The translations under genes were made by a program, and so were the position numbers. From Smithella sp. (GTDB taxonomy: Bacteria; Desulfobacterota; Syntrophia; Syntrophales; Smithellaceae): a DNA stretch of 61,900 bases. The stretch is taken from assembly GCA_017993615.1 (NCBI GenBank), contig JAGOMJ010000009.1:1-61900 (forward strand), written 5' to 3'. The notes below the pieces were generated by a model that ran no database searches, had not been told where the DNA came from, and saw nothing but the letters and a program-made list of their open reading frames with translations. Shown here piece after piece: positions 40,145 to 48,374 of this stretch (position 1 is its first letter; each line of letters opens with the position of its first letter).

Positions 40145-41188
40145 TCACTTGTTTCCGGCTGATAGGCGTGCCTTCAATTCCGTCAATCCCTTCCATATTT
40201 CTACATCACCGATAAGCTTTTGGCTATCCTTGTTTGAATATTTTATGACACATGACGGTGTCGCCCGGATGTCATTTTTTTGAATCACAGCCGTCAGCGA
40301 TGGGAAAACGGATTTTTCATCCATTGTTTTCCACGCAACTTTTTGGTTTTTTAAATATGCGACAAGATCTGCTTCTTTCTGAATTTTTTTGGATTGCGCC
40401 GCATCAAAAAGGATCTTACGGACTCGAAAAACACTTGTTGCATCGGAATGGGCTTGCACCGCGTACAGATAATATTTAGCATAAACAGGTGTCGATCGGT
40501 TAAAGGGGACATCAACAAATGTCAGTTTTACCCGCTGGGTGGCCAATAATTCTTTCAGCAGGGGCTCGGCTTTTGTATCGATTCGATAACAGGGCGGACA
40601 AAAATAGTCGGTAAAGATAATAATTTCATAGGGCCCTTTGCCCAGCGAAGGAATGGCACCGGACGGCGTTTGACCATAAGCCGGTGTGACGGATCCGTTG
40701 AAGGTCAAAAAAACGGTTAAATATCCCAGTAAACTGAAAATCAGCAGGGGCAATTTATGAATTTTGAACATCGGAAAATCAACCTCCCCGAGAAAATACA
40801 GCCACATCCGACCGCGTTTTTCCCGCCATGCGGATGGAACTTCATAGTTAATGATAAATGACAAAATTAACATTACCGAAAATGCAAGACAAAACGGGCA
40901 ATAGACATTATTTTGTATCTGAAAAGCGTATAAATGAACCTCGACGCCAAGACCGGCAGCCAGAAGAGCCCGGACAAAAGGTGTCTGTTTGAAAGCGGCA
41001 AAGATTATGATGATGGCCATATAAGCGATACCGACCCATTTGAGATCGATTCCCAGCAGGTCGCCTCTCAGATAGCTGCACTCTGTATCGCAATAATCAT
41101 AATAGGCCATCAGAACGATGCCGATCAGCGACAACGCAATGGTAATAATATTCCGATATTTTCCAATAAAATCATTTACATTTGTCAT
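40145..41188 (-). CDS. Vitamin K epoxide reductase-like membrane protein fused to a DsbA-like thioredoxin domain
   Basis: The membrane part (about five spans) carries a loop pair Cys33/Cys37 (CDTEC) and the VKOR active-site Cys97-Pro-Phe-Cys100. After a segment anchored near residue 155 follows a thioredoxin domain with CPPC (197-200) in FTDYFCPPC and the cis-Pro loop IRATPSCVIKY. Such fusions oxidise exported proteins and pass electrons to quinone. I chose ATG 41188 because GAGG lies upstream; TTG 41203 would overlap it. The gene ends the metalloid/thiol island. A degenerate copy of its 3' end lies at 42507-42736. Confidence 0.9.
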   Translation of the reverse strand: MTNVNDFIGKYRNIITIALSLIGIVLMAYYDYCDTECSYLRGDLLGIDLKWVGIAYMAIIIIFAAFKQTPFVRALLAAGLGVEVHLYAFQIQNNVYCPFCLAFSVMLILSFIINYEVPSAWREKRGRMWLYFLGEVDFPMFKIHKLPLLIFSLLGYLTVFLTFNGSVTPAYGQTPSGAIPSLGKGPYEIIIFTDYFCPPCYRIDTKAEPLLKELLATQRVKLTFVDVPFNRSTPVYAKYYLYAVQAHSDATSVFRVRKILFDAAQSKKIQKEADLVAYLKNQKVAWKTMDEKSVFPSLTAVIQKNDIRATPSCVIKYSNKDSQKLIGDVEIWKGLTELKARLSAGNK

Positions 41189-41315
41189 GCCTGATGTCCT
41201 CAATACCTTATGTTTTATTTTAGCTCAAGAAAAATATTTTTCAAGATATGTTGAGCATATTTTATCGTTAATCTTTTGTCCCGACAATTTGGCGTGTTCA
41301 TCGCCTGCGGATTTT

Positions 41316-42488
41316 TCAGGCAACCATCCATCCATAGGTCATGCCGGCAATGGTTGAGAGAATGACCACAATGATGCAATAGATGGACGTTTTTTTTATC
41401 CCCATGATGCCGGCGATGGCTATCATACTGGGCAATGAAAGCGCCGGTCCTGCCAGAAGAAGAGCCAGCGCCGGTCCCTGGCCCATACCGGAACCGATGA
41501 GTCCCTGTAAAATAGGAACTTCGGTCAGTGTGGCAAAGTACATAAAAGCGCCGACAATGGAAGCAAAAAAGTTTGCCCATAACGAGTTGCCGCCGACAAG
41601 GCCTTGAATATATTGCTCGGGAATCAGTGCCGGATGACCGGGACGTCCCAAAAGAAAGCCTGCCACCAGTACTCCACCCAGCAAAAGCGGCAGTATCTGT
41701 TTGGCAAACCCCCAGGTGGAATCCACCCATCCTTTGAGTTCTTCCTTGACAAACCATTTCTTGAGCATCACCGCCAAAACAAGCACTAATGCAATCACCA
41801 GATACCATTTGACGCTGAAAATCATTTGCCAGACGATCCCATCGTTTTCGGTCGGTCGTGCGAACGAAGCAAAAACAAGAATCAACACCATCGTCAGCAT
41901 ATAAAGCGCATCCTGCCAGAGCGCCCGTCCGTTTCCCTCTTCTTCAGGAAGGAATAGTTCGCCTGTTTCATGTTCAGCATCATCCTTGCGGAAAATAAAC
42001 GCCATCAATAGACCGGTGATAATCGCGAAAAAAATCGCTCCGATGGCGCGCGCCAATCCCAGTTGCCAGCCAAGAACTTTGGCGGTTAGAATAATGGCCA
42101 GCACGTTGATGGCCGGCCCGGAATACAAAAATGCCGTGGCGGGACCGATGCCCGCGCCGCGGGTGTAAATTCCCGCGAAAAGCGGCAACACGGTGCAGGA
42201 ACAAACAGCCAGCACCGAACCGGAAACGGAAGCGACTGAATAAGACAAAATTTTATTCGCCTTCGCGCCAAAATACTTTAGCACAGCCGCCTGCGATACA
42301 AAAACGCTGATGGCTCCGGCAATAAAAAAAGCAGGAATAAGACAGGTCAGCACATGCTGGCGCGCGTAGTCCTGAAGCATCATGAATGCCTCCAGGCCGG
42401 CTTGTCGTATAAGAATCGAATCCCAGGGGATATAATATGCCCCCAGAAATATTCCAACAATCCACGCTAATTTCTGCCATTCTTTCAT
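41316..42488 (-). CDS. Permease of the UPF0718/ArsP-like family
   Basis: A polytopic protein of 390 residues with about ten membrane spans. The first half has VLAVCSCTVLPLFAGIYTRG and AFLYSGPAINVLAI, the second half TLTEVPILQGLIGSGMGQGPALALLLAGPALSLP, the paired repeats of the PF03773 permease family. ArsP members export trivalent organoarsenicals, and others have no known substrate. A charged cytoplasmic loop (DDAEHETGELFLPEEEG) separates the halves. Being inside an ArsR-led gene series, an arsenical or metal substrate is likely but not proven. Confidence 0.85.
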   Translation of the reverse strand: MKEWQKLAWIVGIFLGAYYIPWDSILIRQAGLEAFMMLQDYARQHVLTCLIPAFFIAGAISVFVSQAAVLKYFGAKANKILSYSVASVSGSVLAVCSCTVLPLFAGIYTRGAGIGPATAFLYSGPAINVLAIILTAKVLGWQLGLARAIGAIFFAIITGLLMAFIFRKDDAEHETGELFLPEEEGNGRALWQDALYMLTMVLILVFASFARPTENDGIVWQMIFSVKWYLVIALVLVLAVMLKKWFVKEELKGWVDSTWGFAKQILPLLLGGVLVAGFLLGRPGHPALIPEQYIQGLVGGNSLWANFFASIVGAFMYFATLTEVPILQGLIGSGMGQGPALALLLAGPALSLPSMIAIAGIMGIKKTSIYCIIVVILSTIAGMTYGWMVA

Positions 42489-42506
42489 AATTTTTCCCCT
42501 ATATTT

Positions 42507-42736
42507 CTATTTTTTCAGAATCGCCAGATACGCTTTGAACTTTGTCAATCCATCACATATCTGGTATTCACCAACAAACTTTTTTAACATCAGAAGCAGA
42601 ATACTTGATAACATGTGTTGGGGTAGCATCAATTCTGTGTTGTTTATGATTGCACTTGAAAAATGATTTTTCATTTTTTCCGCACTTTCCAGACCATTTT
42701 CTTTTCTTTCGGAAAAGCAGCCAGATCTTTTTTCAT
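42507..42736 (-). pseudogene. Degenerate 3' fragment of a VKOR-thioredoxin gene
   Basis: Read in shifting frames, this stretch gives KKDLAAFPKEKKMVWKV, then RIDATPTHVIKYSASDVKK, then KFVGEYQICDGLTKFKAYL. In order, these match the C-terminal ~75 residues of the VKOR-DsbA fusion at 40145-41188 (EADLVAYLKNQKVAWKT, DIRATPSCVIKYSNKD, KLIGDVEIWKGLTELKARL). Frameshifts and stops separate the pieces. It sits between ccdA and the permease gene on the same strand and is a relic of a second copy. Confidence 0.7.
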
Positions 42737-42739
42737 TCG

Positions 42740-43453
42740 TTATCCTTGCAGAAAATTCAGCGCAATCATATAAACGCCGCCTAAAATGACAAGAACACCG
42801 CAAATCTTTTTAAGAATGATTGCGCCCTTTGATTTTTCATTCCATCGCAGAAAGTGTTCAACCACTTCGGTGAAAGTGCCCGCCAAAACAAGAACCGCAC
42901 AATGACCGATGCCGTAAGCTAATAGCAGAGACACGGCAAAAACGGTTTTGGTGGAGGCCATACTGAAAACAACGCCCAGCATCGTAGCCATATAAGCGAA
43001 TGTGCAAGGCCCTAACGCGATGCCAAACAACAGTCCCAGAATGAATGCCGCCAGGAATCCTTTCCTTTTATAATTCGGATTCGCTCCTCCTTCCATAAAA
43101 GGCAACGGCAGAATACCCAGTAAGTTAAGACCGATGGCAAAGAAGATGACCGCCACAAAATAACTGCCATAGCCGCCTATGTCGCCGACCATTCTTCCCG
43201 CAAGTCCTGTGATAACGCCGATGACGGCAATAGTTATCAGAATTCCCAATCCAAAAAGAAATGAAAGTCCGAATGCCCGACCGGTACTGATGTTTCCCTG
43301 GCCATCAATGAAACCGACAATCAGAGGAATGCACGCAATATGACAGGGCGACAGAATGACAGACAGCACGCCCCAGATAAAGGCAGCCCCTATGGCAATT
43401 TCGGGGGATTGAGTCAGCGCATTCGTCAGCCAGGTGAAAAGCTCGACAATCAT
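42740..43453 (-). CDS. ccdA: CcdA/DsbD-type transmembrane electron carrier
   Basis: A 237-residue membrane protein with six spans and the two redox cysteines of the family: Cys37 in LSPCHIACIPL and the partner in LGPCTFAYM. CcdA carries reducing equivalents from cytoplasmic thioredoxin to the outside. Its start overlaps the stop of the upstream periplasmic thioredoxin by one base, so the two are likely partners. An additional cysteine (Cys41) sits close to the active one. Confidence 0.93.
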   Translation of the reverse strand: MIVELFTWLTNALTQSPEIAIGAAFIWGVLSVILSPCHIACIPLIVGFIDGQGNISTGRAFGLSFLFGLGILITIAVIGVITGLAGRMVGDIGGYGSYFVAVIFFAIGLNLLGILPLPFMEGGANPNYKRKGFLAAFILGLLFGIALGPCTFAYMATMLGVVFSMASTKTVFAVSLLLAYGIGHCAVLVLAGTFTEVVEHFLRWNEKSKGAIILKKICGVLVILGGVYMIALNFLQG

Positions 43454-43893
43454 TATTTGACACCCTGCATTTTAAGCACCTTGATTAATTCTTCCTTGGG
43501 AAAATAACCTTCATGCCGGAAGTATTCCTTGCCGTTTTTGTCCAGAAAAACCTGCGTTGGAATTATGCGAATGTCGTATTTTTCGGCGTCTATTTTGCCT
43601 TGCGGTGTCCATACATCGTGAAAGACAACCTTGACCTGCCCCTTGTATTCCTCTGCGACCTCTTTCATGATCGGCTGCATCGCTTTGCAGGGAATGCACC
43701 TGGCCGCACCGATTTCTATAAAAGTTGCCAGAATTTTTTCTGGTTGCGCAGATGATTTCTTTGTGTCTTTTGTCACCGCGGAGGTTGACTTTTGATTTTG
43801 CGCCAAAGCCTGTGTGTAAGGCATATAGGTGAATGCGAATGTAAAAATCATCACCCCCGCAAGAATTCCTATTAATTTTGAACTTAATTTCAT
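43453..43893 (-). CDS. Exported thioredoxin-like protein (CIPC)
   Basis: A hydrophobic N-terminus (IGILAGVMIFTFAFTYM) acts as signal peptide or anchor. A Ser/Thr/Lys-rich linker leads to a thioredoxin fold with Cys66-Ile-Pro-Cys69 in GAARCIPCKAMQP and the cis-Pro IRIIPTQVF. CcdA, encoded immediately downstream with overlap, is the probable electron donor. It would act on disulfides in the periplasm. Confidence 0.92.
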   Translation of the reverse strand: MKLSSKLIGILAGVMIFTFAFTYMPYTQALAQNQKSTSAVTKDTKKSSAQPEKILATFIEIGAARCIPCKAMQPIMKEVAEEYKGQVKVVFHDVWTPQGKIDAEKYDIRIIPTQVFLDKNGKEYFRHEGYFPKEELIKVLKMQGVK

Positions 43894-43972
43894 TTGTAAT
43901 AATCTCCTTAAGTTAAATTAATTTCGGTCCGCCTTCACAACATTCAGCCATAAAATTCTTCCATTTGCTTTT

Positions 43973-44749
43973 TTAAATATGTATTCCGAAGTAAAGCAGA
44001 ATGTATTTCAGAGACACATAGAGAAATAAAAATCCAAACAGTGCTTTAAGAACATTCGGTTTGAACTTCGCCACCAGCTTTGCGCCGTAGATCGCGCCGA
44101 TCAATGCACCGATGCCCAGTGTAATCGCGACGGGAATGTTCACCACGCCTTGATAAATCTTAAAGGCGGTGCCCACCAAAGCCATCCAGACAAATGCGGC
44201 CATCGATGTGCCGATTGCCAGTTTCATCGGAGCGCGCAGAAAATAAAGAAACGAAGGAACCAGAGCATAACCGCCCCCCAAGCCGATGATGCCAGTTAGC
44301 ATGCCGATAGATGTTCCTAAAATCGATTTTGTTATCAGCGTTCCGGGCATGCTTGTACCGGCAGGCGGAGGTGGTGTTTTACCAAGCAGACCTTCGTAAA
44401 GCATGCGCACGGAAACGATAATGAAAGCAATGCCGATGATGAGATCAATGACATCTCCGTATTCCTTAATGTAACCGAAAACAATGGAACCGATAATAAC
44501 GCCTATAACACCGCTGATGCCTACTTGCATTGCTGTTGTCTTGTCCACGTTTTTCATACGCAAATGTTGGATAGCTCCTGAACCTGCGGTAAATACTACA
44601 GCAGTCAGCGTTGTTCCGACAGCAATAGCCGGATCAAAATCGAATCCAAAGCGAATGACCGGCATGATGAGCGCACACCCGCCTGTCCCCAGCAAGCCGC
44701 CGACGACTCCGGCTAAAAGACCGGTGATGAGATAAATAATGTAGATCAT
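43973..44749 (-). CDS. Sulfite exporter TauE/SafE-family permease
   Basis: A 258-residue protein of about eight membrane spans with two repeats of the family glycine motif: AGVVGGLLGTGGCALIMPVI and GIIGLGGGYALVPSF. Members export sulfite, sulfoacetate or related sulfur compounds. In this island it could handle a sulfur anion made during thiol chemistry, which is an inference. AGGAGG precedes the ATG. Confidence 0.92.
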   Translation of the reverse strand: MIYIIYLITGLLAGVVGGLLGTGGCALIMPVIRFGFDFDPAIAVGTTLTAVVFTAGSGAIQHLRMKNVDKTTAMQVGISGVIGVIIGSIVFGYIKEYGDVIDLIIGIAFIIVSVRMLYEGLLGKTPPPPAGTSMPGTLITKSILGTSIGMLTGIIGLGGGYALVPSFLYFLRAPMKLAIGTSMAAFVWMALVGTAFKIYQGVVNIPVAITLGIGALIGAIYGAKLVAKFKPNVLKALFGFLFLYVSLKYILLYFGIHI

Positions 44750-44791
44750 GGAAAATACCTCCTATAAAAAATATTTCAGGCAGCTAAACTT

Positions 44792-45028
44792 TTATTTGCA
44801 GCTGATGAATTTTTTAATATCTTCGGCAGAAGGTATTTTGCCCGCAGCCTTCACTTTGCCGTCAATAACCAGGGCGGGTGTGGTCATGACGCCGTAGTTC
44901 ATTATCTGTTTGAAATCTTCGACTTTGGAAATATCCGCGTTGACGCCTTCTTTTGACGCGATATCTCGCACCATTTCCTCCAGCTTATGGCACTTTGCGC
45001 ACCCCACGCCCAGAATTTCTATTTTCAT
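44792..45028 (-). CDS. Mini-thioredoxin (TM0996/MTH895 family)
   Basis: A 78-residue single-domain thioredoxin-fold protein with Cys10-Ala-Lys-Cys13 in GVGCAKCHKLE and the cis-Pro region GVMTTPALVIDG. This family of small redox proteins is often coded near ACR3 and permease genes. It is probably cytoplasmic and could reduce CcdA or an arsenate or metal-handling partner. It lies 21 bp from the ACR3 gene. Confidence 0.93.
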   Translation of the reverse strand: MKIEILGVGCAKCHKLEEMVRDIASKEGVNADISKVEDFKQIMNYGVMTTPALVIDGKVKAAGKIPSAEDIKKFISCK

Positions 45029-45049
45029 TATTTTCTCCTTTTTTAGAAT

Positions 45050-46165
45050 TTAGGTATTGCACGTATCGGTAACGGTTTTGTTATACCAGCCCCGCGAGCG
45101 GTTGCAGATATTGCAGACCGACAGCATCACCGGCACTTCCACCAGAACGCCGACCACGCAGGCAAGCGCCGCGCCGGAACTCGGTCCGAAAAGCGTGATG
45201 GCCACGGCCACGGCCAGTTCGAAAAAATTACTCGCGCCGATGAGCGCGCCGGGAGAAGCCACGTTGTGCTGAACCTTGAAGAATCGCATCAGCATGTACG
45301 TCAGGCTGGAATTAAAATAAACCTGAATAATGATTGGAATGGCGATCAGAATAACGGCAATCCATTTTGTGGTGAGGTTTTCCGCCTGAAACGCGAATAT
45401 CAGAACAAGCGTCAAAAGAAGCGCCACCACCGTCACCGGATGAAATTTGGGCAGGAACTGTGTTTCAAACCACTCCTTGCCGTATTTTTTCAGCAGGACC
45501 ATTCTTGTAACAAATCCCGCCGCCAGCGGAATTACGATAAACACAACCACCGATGTAATCAGCACATTGGAGGGAACAATCACATCCGCCACGCCCAGGA
45601 GAAACATGACAATCGGCGCGAAGGCCAGCAGCATGATTAAATCGTTTACCGCCACCTGAACCAGCGTGTAAGCGGGATCGCCTTCGGTCAGATACGACCA
45701 GACAAACACCATCGCCGTGCAGGGCGCCGCCGCCAGAATAATCAGACCGGCCGTGTAGCTTTTGGCCGTTTCGGGATCAATCCAGAGAGAAAAGATATTC
45801 TGAATAAATAGCCAGGCCAGAAAAGCCATGCTGAAAGGTTTCACCAGCCAGTTGACAAACAACGTTATCATCAATCCTTTCGGTTTTTTGGCCACATCAC
45901 CCAGAGACCCGAAATCGATTTTCAGCATCATCGGAAAAATCATCAGCCAGATCAAAACGGCAATCGGCACATTGACCTTCGATCCTTCACCGAATTCCAT
46001 TGCACTGAGTGACGCGGTGATTTCCGGCAGGAACTTGCCCAGCGCGACGCCCACCACCATGCATATCAGCACCCATACGGTCAGATAGCGTTCAAACACA
46101 TTGAGCCGCTTGGGTTCGGCGGCTGTTTTGTTTTGTTCGTGAATTTTCGAAGAGGTATCTTTCAT
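45050..46165 (-). CDS. acr3: ACR3-family arsenite efflux transporter
   Basis: A 371-residue protein with ten predicted spans. Typical ACR3 segments are IWLMIFPMMLKIDF, ILAAAPCTAMVFVWSYL with the conserved cysteine, ASPGALIGASNFFELAVAVAI and VGVLVEVPVMLSVCNI. It pumps As(OH)3 out in exchange for protons. It stands second after ArsR and a thioredoxin-like gene, the usual ars order, with gaps of 20-50 bp, so ArsR control is likely. Confidence 0.96.
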   Translation of the reverse strand: MKDTSSKIHEQNKTAAEPKRLNVFERYLTVWVLICMVVGVALGKFLPEITASLSAMEFGEGSKVNVPIAVLIWLMIFPMMLKIDFGSLGDVAKKPKGLMITLFVNWLVKPFSMAFLAWLFIQNIFSLWIDPETAKSYTAGLIILAAAPCTAMVFVWSYLTEGDPAYTLVQVAVNDLIMLLAFAPIVMFLLGVADVIVPSNVLITSVVVFIVIPLAAGFVTRMVLLKKYGKEWFETQFLPKFHPVTVVALLLTLVLIFAFQAENLTTKWIAVILIAIPIIIQVYFNSSLTYMLMRFFKVQHNVASPGALIGASNFFELAVAVAITLFGPSSGAALACVVGVLVEVPVMLSVCNICNRSRGWYNKTVTDTCNT

Positions 46166-46214
46166 TAGCGGTTCCCTTTCTCATTAATAGTATCTGAAAA
46201 TATCAGGGCAACTT

Positions 46215-46721
46215 TTACGCCATTTTGTCAGCGGCCTCGGCCAGCCACTGCCGAATTTTATTTTTCTCCGGTACACTGCCCACCGTGACCACTCTCCCGT
46301 TGATAATCAGCGCGGGCACTCCCATGACGCCGTACCTTGCGATTTCCTTTGTGTCGGTCACATGTGCCAGATCACCGGCCAGATTCATTTCCGCCATCAC
46401 ATTGCGGACGTTGGTTTCCAGAGAGGAACACTGGGCACAGCCCGGTCCCAAAATGACAACCTCCAACCCGACAAGCGGTTCTTCGTCCACCTTTTCGCCG
46501 ACAAACTTTTTATATTCCCGCAACAGCGCCTTGCCGTAGGCCTGTTTAATGGAAGAGGGGATATAGTTTCGTTTTTCCACGCGGCTCCATAGCTCCGCGC
46601 TAATCTCTTCGGCCGTTTTCCCTTTGGCCCATTCAACGATATTTTTGATGGCATATTCCAGACCGACAACGCCTGTCGTCCTTCCTTCCACCCGAATCTG
46701 TGTAATCTTGTTTTCCATCAC
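46215..46721 (-). CDS. Thioredoxin-like protein (CAQC) with unknown N-terminal domain
   Basis: Residues ~87-168 are a mini-thioredoxin with Cys95-Ala-Gln-Cys98 in LGPGCAQCSSLE and GVMGVPALIINGRV, very like the small TM0996-type protein encoded at 44792. The first ~80 residues (IRVEGRTTGVVGLEYAIKNI, then AEELWSRVEKRNYIPSS after a short gap) form a separate alpha-beta domain I do not recognise with certainty. The two parts are in one frame with no internal start of note. It is the first gene after arsR. Confidence 0.8.
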   Translation of the reverse strand: MMENKITQIRVEGRTTGVVGLEYAIKNIVEWAKGKTAEEISAELWSRVEKRNYIPSSIKQAYGKALLREYKKFVGEKVDEEPLVGLEVVILGPGCAQCSSLETNVRNVMAEMNLAGDLAHVTDTKEIARYGVMGVPALIINGRVVTVGSVPEKNKIRQWLAEAADKMA

Positions 46722-46744
46722 AAATATTCCTTTGTTAGAATACG

Positions 46745-47092
46745 TTAAGCTTTCTTGCAGGCGACGTGCCGCTTGACATCCGGCAGTTTCTTCTCCATTT
46801 TACGCAGGATAGTGTCATCAGCCAGCCAGTGGCGAAGATTTCCCAGAATCGCTGCCGTGAAAGGATTGGAACTGCCGTAATCGAGCGCGTAATTGACCCA
46901 CAAACCCTCCTTGCTGCTCTTGACCATGCCCGCCTTTTCCAATACTTTCATGTGTTTGGAAACAGCCGGTTGGGGAATGGATAAAAGCTGTTGAAGCTCG
47001 CAAACACACAGATCTTTGTTCTGGAGAAGTTTAATCATCCGTACCCGGTTGGGATCGGAAAGCGCCTTCATCACATTAATAAAATCGTCCAT
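46745..47092 (-). CDS. arsR: ArsR-family metalloregulatory repressor
   Basis: A 115-residue winged-helix repressor. The metal site is Cys29-Val-Cys31 in KDLCVCELQQLL, the ArsR ELCVC motif, followed by the DNA-recognition helix IPQPAVSKHMKVLEKAGMV. Arsenite binding would release it from DNA. The ATG at 47092 starts at MDDFINVMKAL; an upstream extension of the frame to 47215 runs through the promoter and is rejected. It heads the island and probably represses it from the palindrome at 47108-47129. Confidence 0.93.
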   Translation of the reverse strand: MDDFINVMKALSDPNRVRMIKLLQNKDLCVCELQQLLSIPQPAVSKHMKVLEKAGMVKSSKEGLWVNYALDYGSSNPFTAAILGNLRHWLADDTILRKMEKKLPDVKRHVACKKA

Positions 47093-47107
47093 AAAACAAG
47101 ATTCCTG

Positions 47108-47129
47108 TATATTCTTTTTTTGGAATATA
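47108..47129. promoter_or_regulatory. ArsR operator-like inverted repeat
   Basis: TATATTC (47108-47114), eight bases, GAATATA (47123-47129): a perfect 7-bp inverted repeat overlapping the -10 element of the arsR promoter. A further GAATATA half-site is present at 47172-47178. Confidence 0.6.
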
Positions 47130-47152
47130 GTTTTTCTAGTCATTATTGTCAA
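47124..47152 (-). promoter_or_regulatory. arsR promoter
   Basis: Reading leftward, TTGACA (47152-47147), a 17-base spacer and TATATT (47129-47124), near-consensus. Transcription would start about 25 bases before the arsR ATG. Confidence 0.75.
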
Positions 47153-47265
47153 GCCGTATTTTGTGTGTGTAGAATATACTGGCTGAAAAGCTGACGAAAG
47201 ATATCTGAAAAGCAACTAAAGTATCCAGATATAAAAATATTATATAATAATGAATATTTTAGGCA

Positions 47266-48315
47266 TTAATATAGGAGTATATCCACAAGATAACCAGCCA
47301 CGATAGCAATGACAAAAACGTTTAAAGTAAAGGCGATGATCAGTTTCTTTTTGAACATGGAACCAAGAATAATCAGTTCCGGTATGCTTGCTCCTGCCCC
47401 TGCTATTACCAGCGCAAGGACTGTTCCCACACCCATGCCCTTACCCACAAGAGCGGCGGCTATCGGAATAACCGTTTCCGCCCGGATATACATGGGCACA
47501 CCGATTAACGCTGCGATAGGAATAGACCATGGGTTTCCTGGGCCTGCTATTCTTACAACTAAGTTCTGCGGAAAAAATCCGTAAATGAACGCGCCGATTC
47601 CTGCGCCCAGCAGAAGATACCAGAACACGCCCTTAAAAGTATCAACTGCGGCTACGGATGCATGTTTAAGTTTTTCTTTAAAAGTTGCTTCCGGTGATAC
47701 AGGGTCTGCACTGTTGGCAGAACAGTATGACGATTCTATCGCTGGTAAGGTTATTAAGGTCAGTGGTTGTGAACCTCCTGAAGAACAACAAGCGGTTGCC
47801 GTCGATTGAGATTTTAAGGTTGTGATCTCTGAATTTGTCCCTGTTGCACAACAGGACTCTTCAATATTCATCAGTGGCTTAACCTGGTTTCCCATTCTTC
47901 GCCTTGAAAGTATCGCTGCCATTGCGATCGAACCAAAAAATGTAACAACCATATAAAAGACGGTCACTTTAAGACCAAGTAATGAAAGCAGTAGAGCGAT
48001 AATAATCGGATTAAGAACCGGTGAAGAGAAAAGAAATGCCATCGTAGGACCAAAAGGAACCCCGCCTCTGAGCAATCCCGCGGTTATGGGAACAGTGGAA
48101 CAGGAACAAAAAGGGGTTAGCGCCCCCAGACCGGCACCCAGAACATATTGCAGCCAAGTAAATTTATTGGAGAGAAAATCCCTGACACGGGTGGGAGGAA
48201 GATATTCCATCAACAGCCCGATGATAAAAGAAACAATCACAAATATAAGTATTAGTTCTCCGGCAATAACCAGAAAAAATTTCCCGGCGGTTATGAAATT
48301 ATTCAAACCAAACAT
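47266..48315 (-). CDS. UPF0718-type permease with cysteine-rich cytoplasmic loop
   Basis: A PF03773-like permease of 349 residues. Cys70-Ser-Cys72 in LTPFCSCSTVPITAG and AFLFSSPVLNPIIIALL define the first repeat, and GVPMYIRAETVIPIAAALVGKGMG with GAGASIPELIIL the second. The central loop between the halves is long and unusual, with paired cysteines 155-156 (ESCCATG) and 176-177 (ATACCSSG) plus Cys198. Vicinal cysteine pairs are good ligands for As(III) or other soft metals. It lies 59 bp downstream of the MarR gene on the same strand and may be cotranscribed with it. The substrate is not established. Confidence 0.85.
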   Translation of the reverse strand: MFGLNNFITAGKFFLVIAGELILIFVIVSFIIGLLMEYLPPTRVRDFLSNKFTWLQYVLGAGLGALTPFCSCSTVPITAGLLRGGVPFGPTMAFLFSSPVLNPIIIALLLSLLGLKVTVFYMVVTFFGSIAMAAILSRRRMGNQVKPLMNIEESCCATGTNSEITTLKSQSTATACCSSGGSQPLTLITLPAIESSYCSANSADPVSPEATFKEKLKHASVAAVDTFKGVFWYLLLGAGIGAFIYGFFPQNLVVRIAGPGNPWSIPIAALIGVPMYIRAETVIPIAAALVGKGMGVGTVLALVIAGAGASIPELIILGSMFKKKLIIAFTLNVFVIAIVAGYLVDILLY

Positions 48316-48374
48316 TTACTTTACCTTCTCTTTCGATGTTTTAATAATGATTGAATATGTCAACTTTTTTATTA

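Noticed and set aside
47093..47215. Upstream extension of the arsR frame
   Set aside because: It passes through the near-consensus promoter and the operator palindrome; the usual ArsR start is MDDFINVMKAL at 47092.
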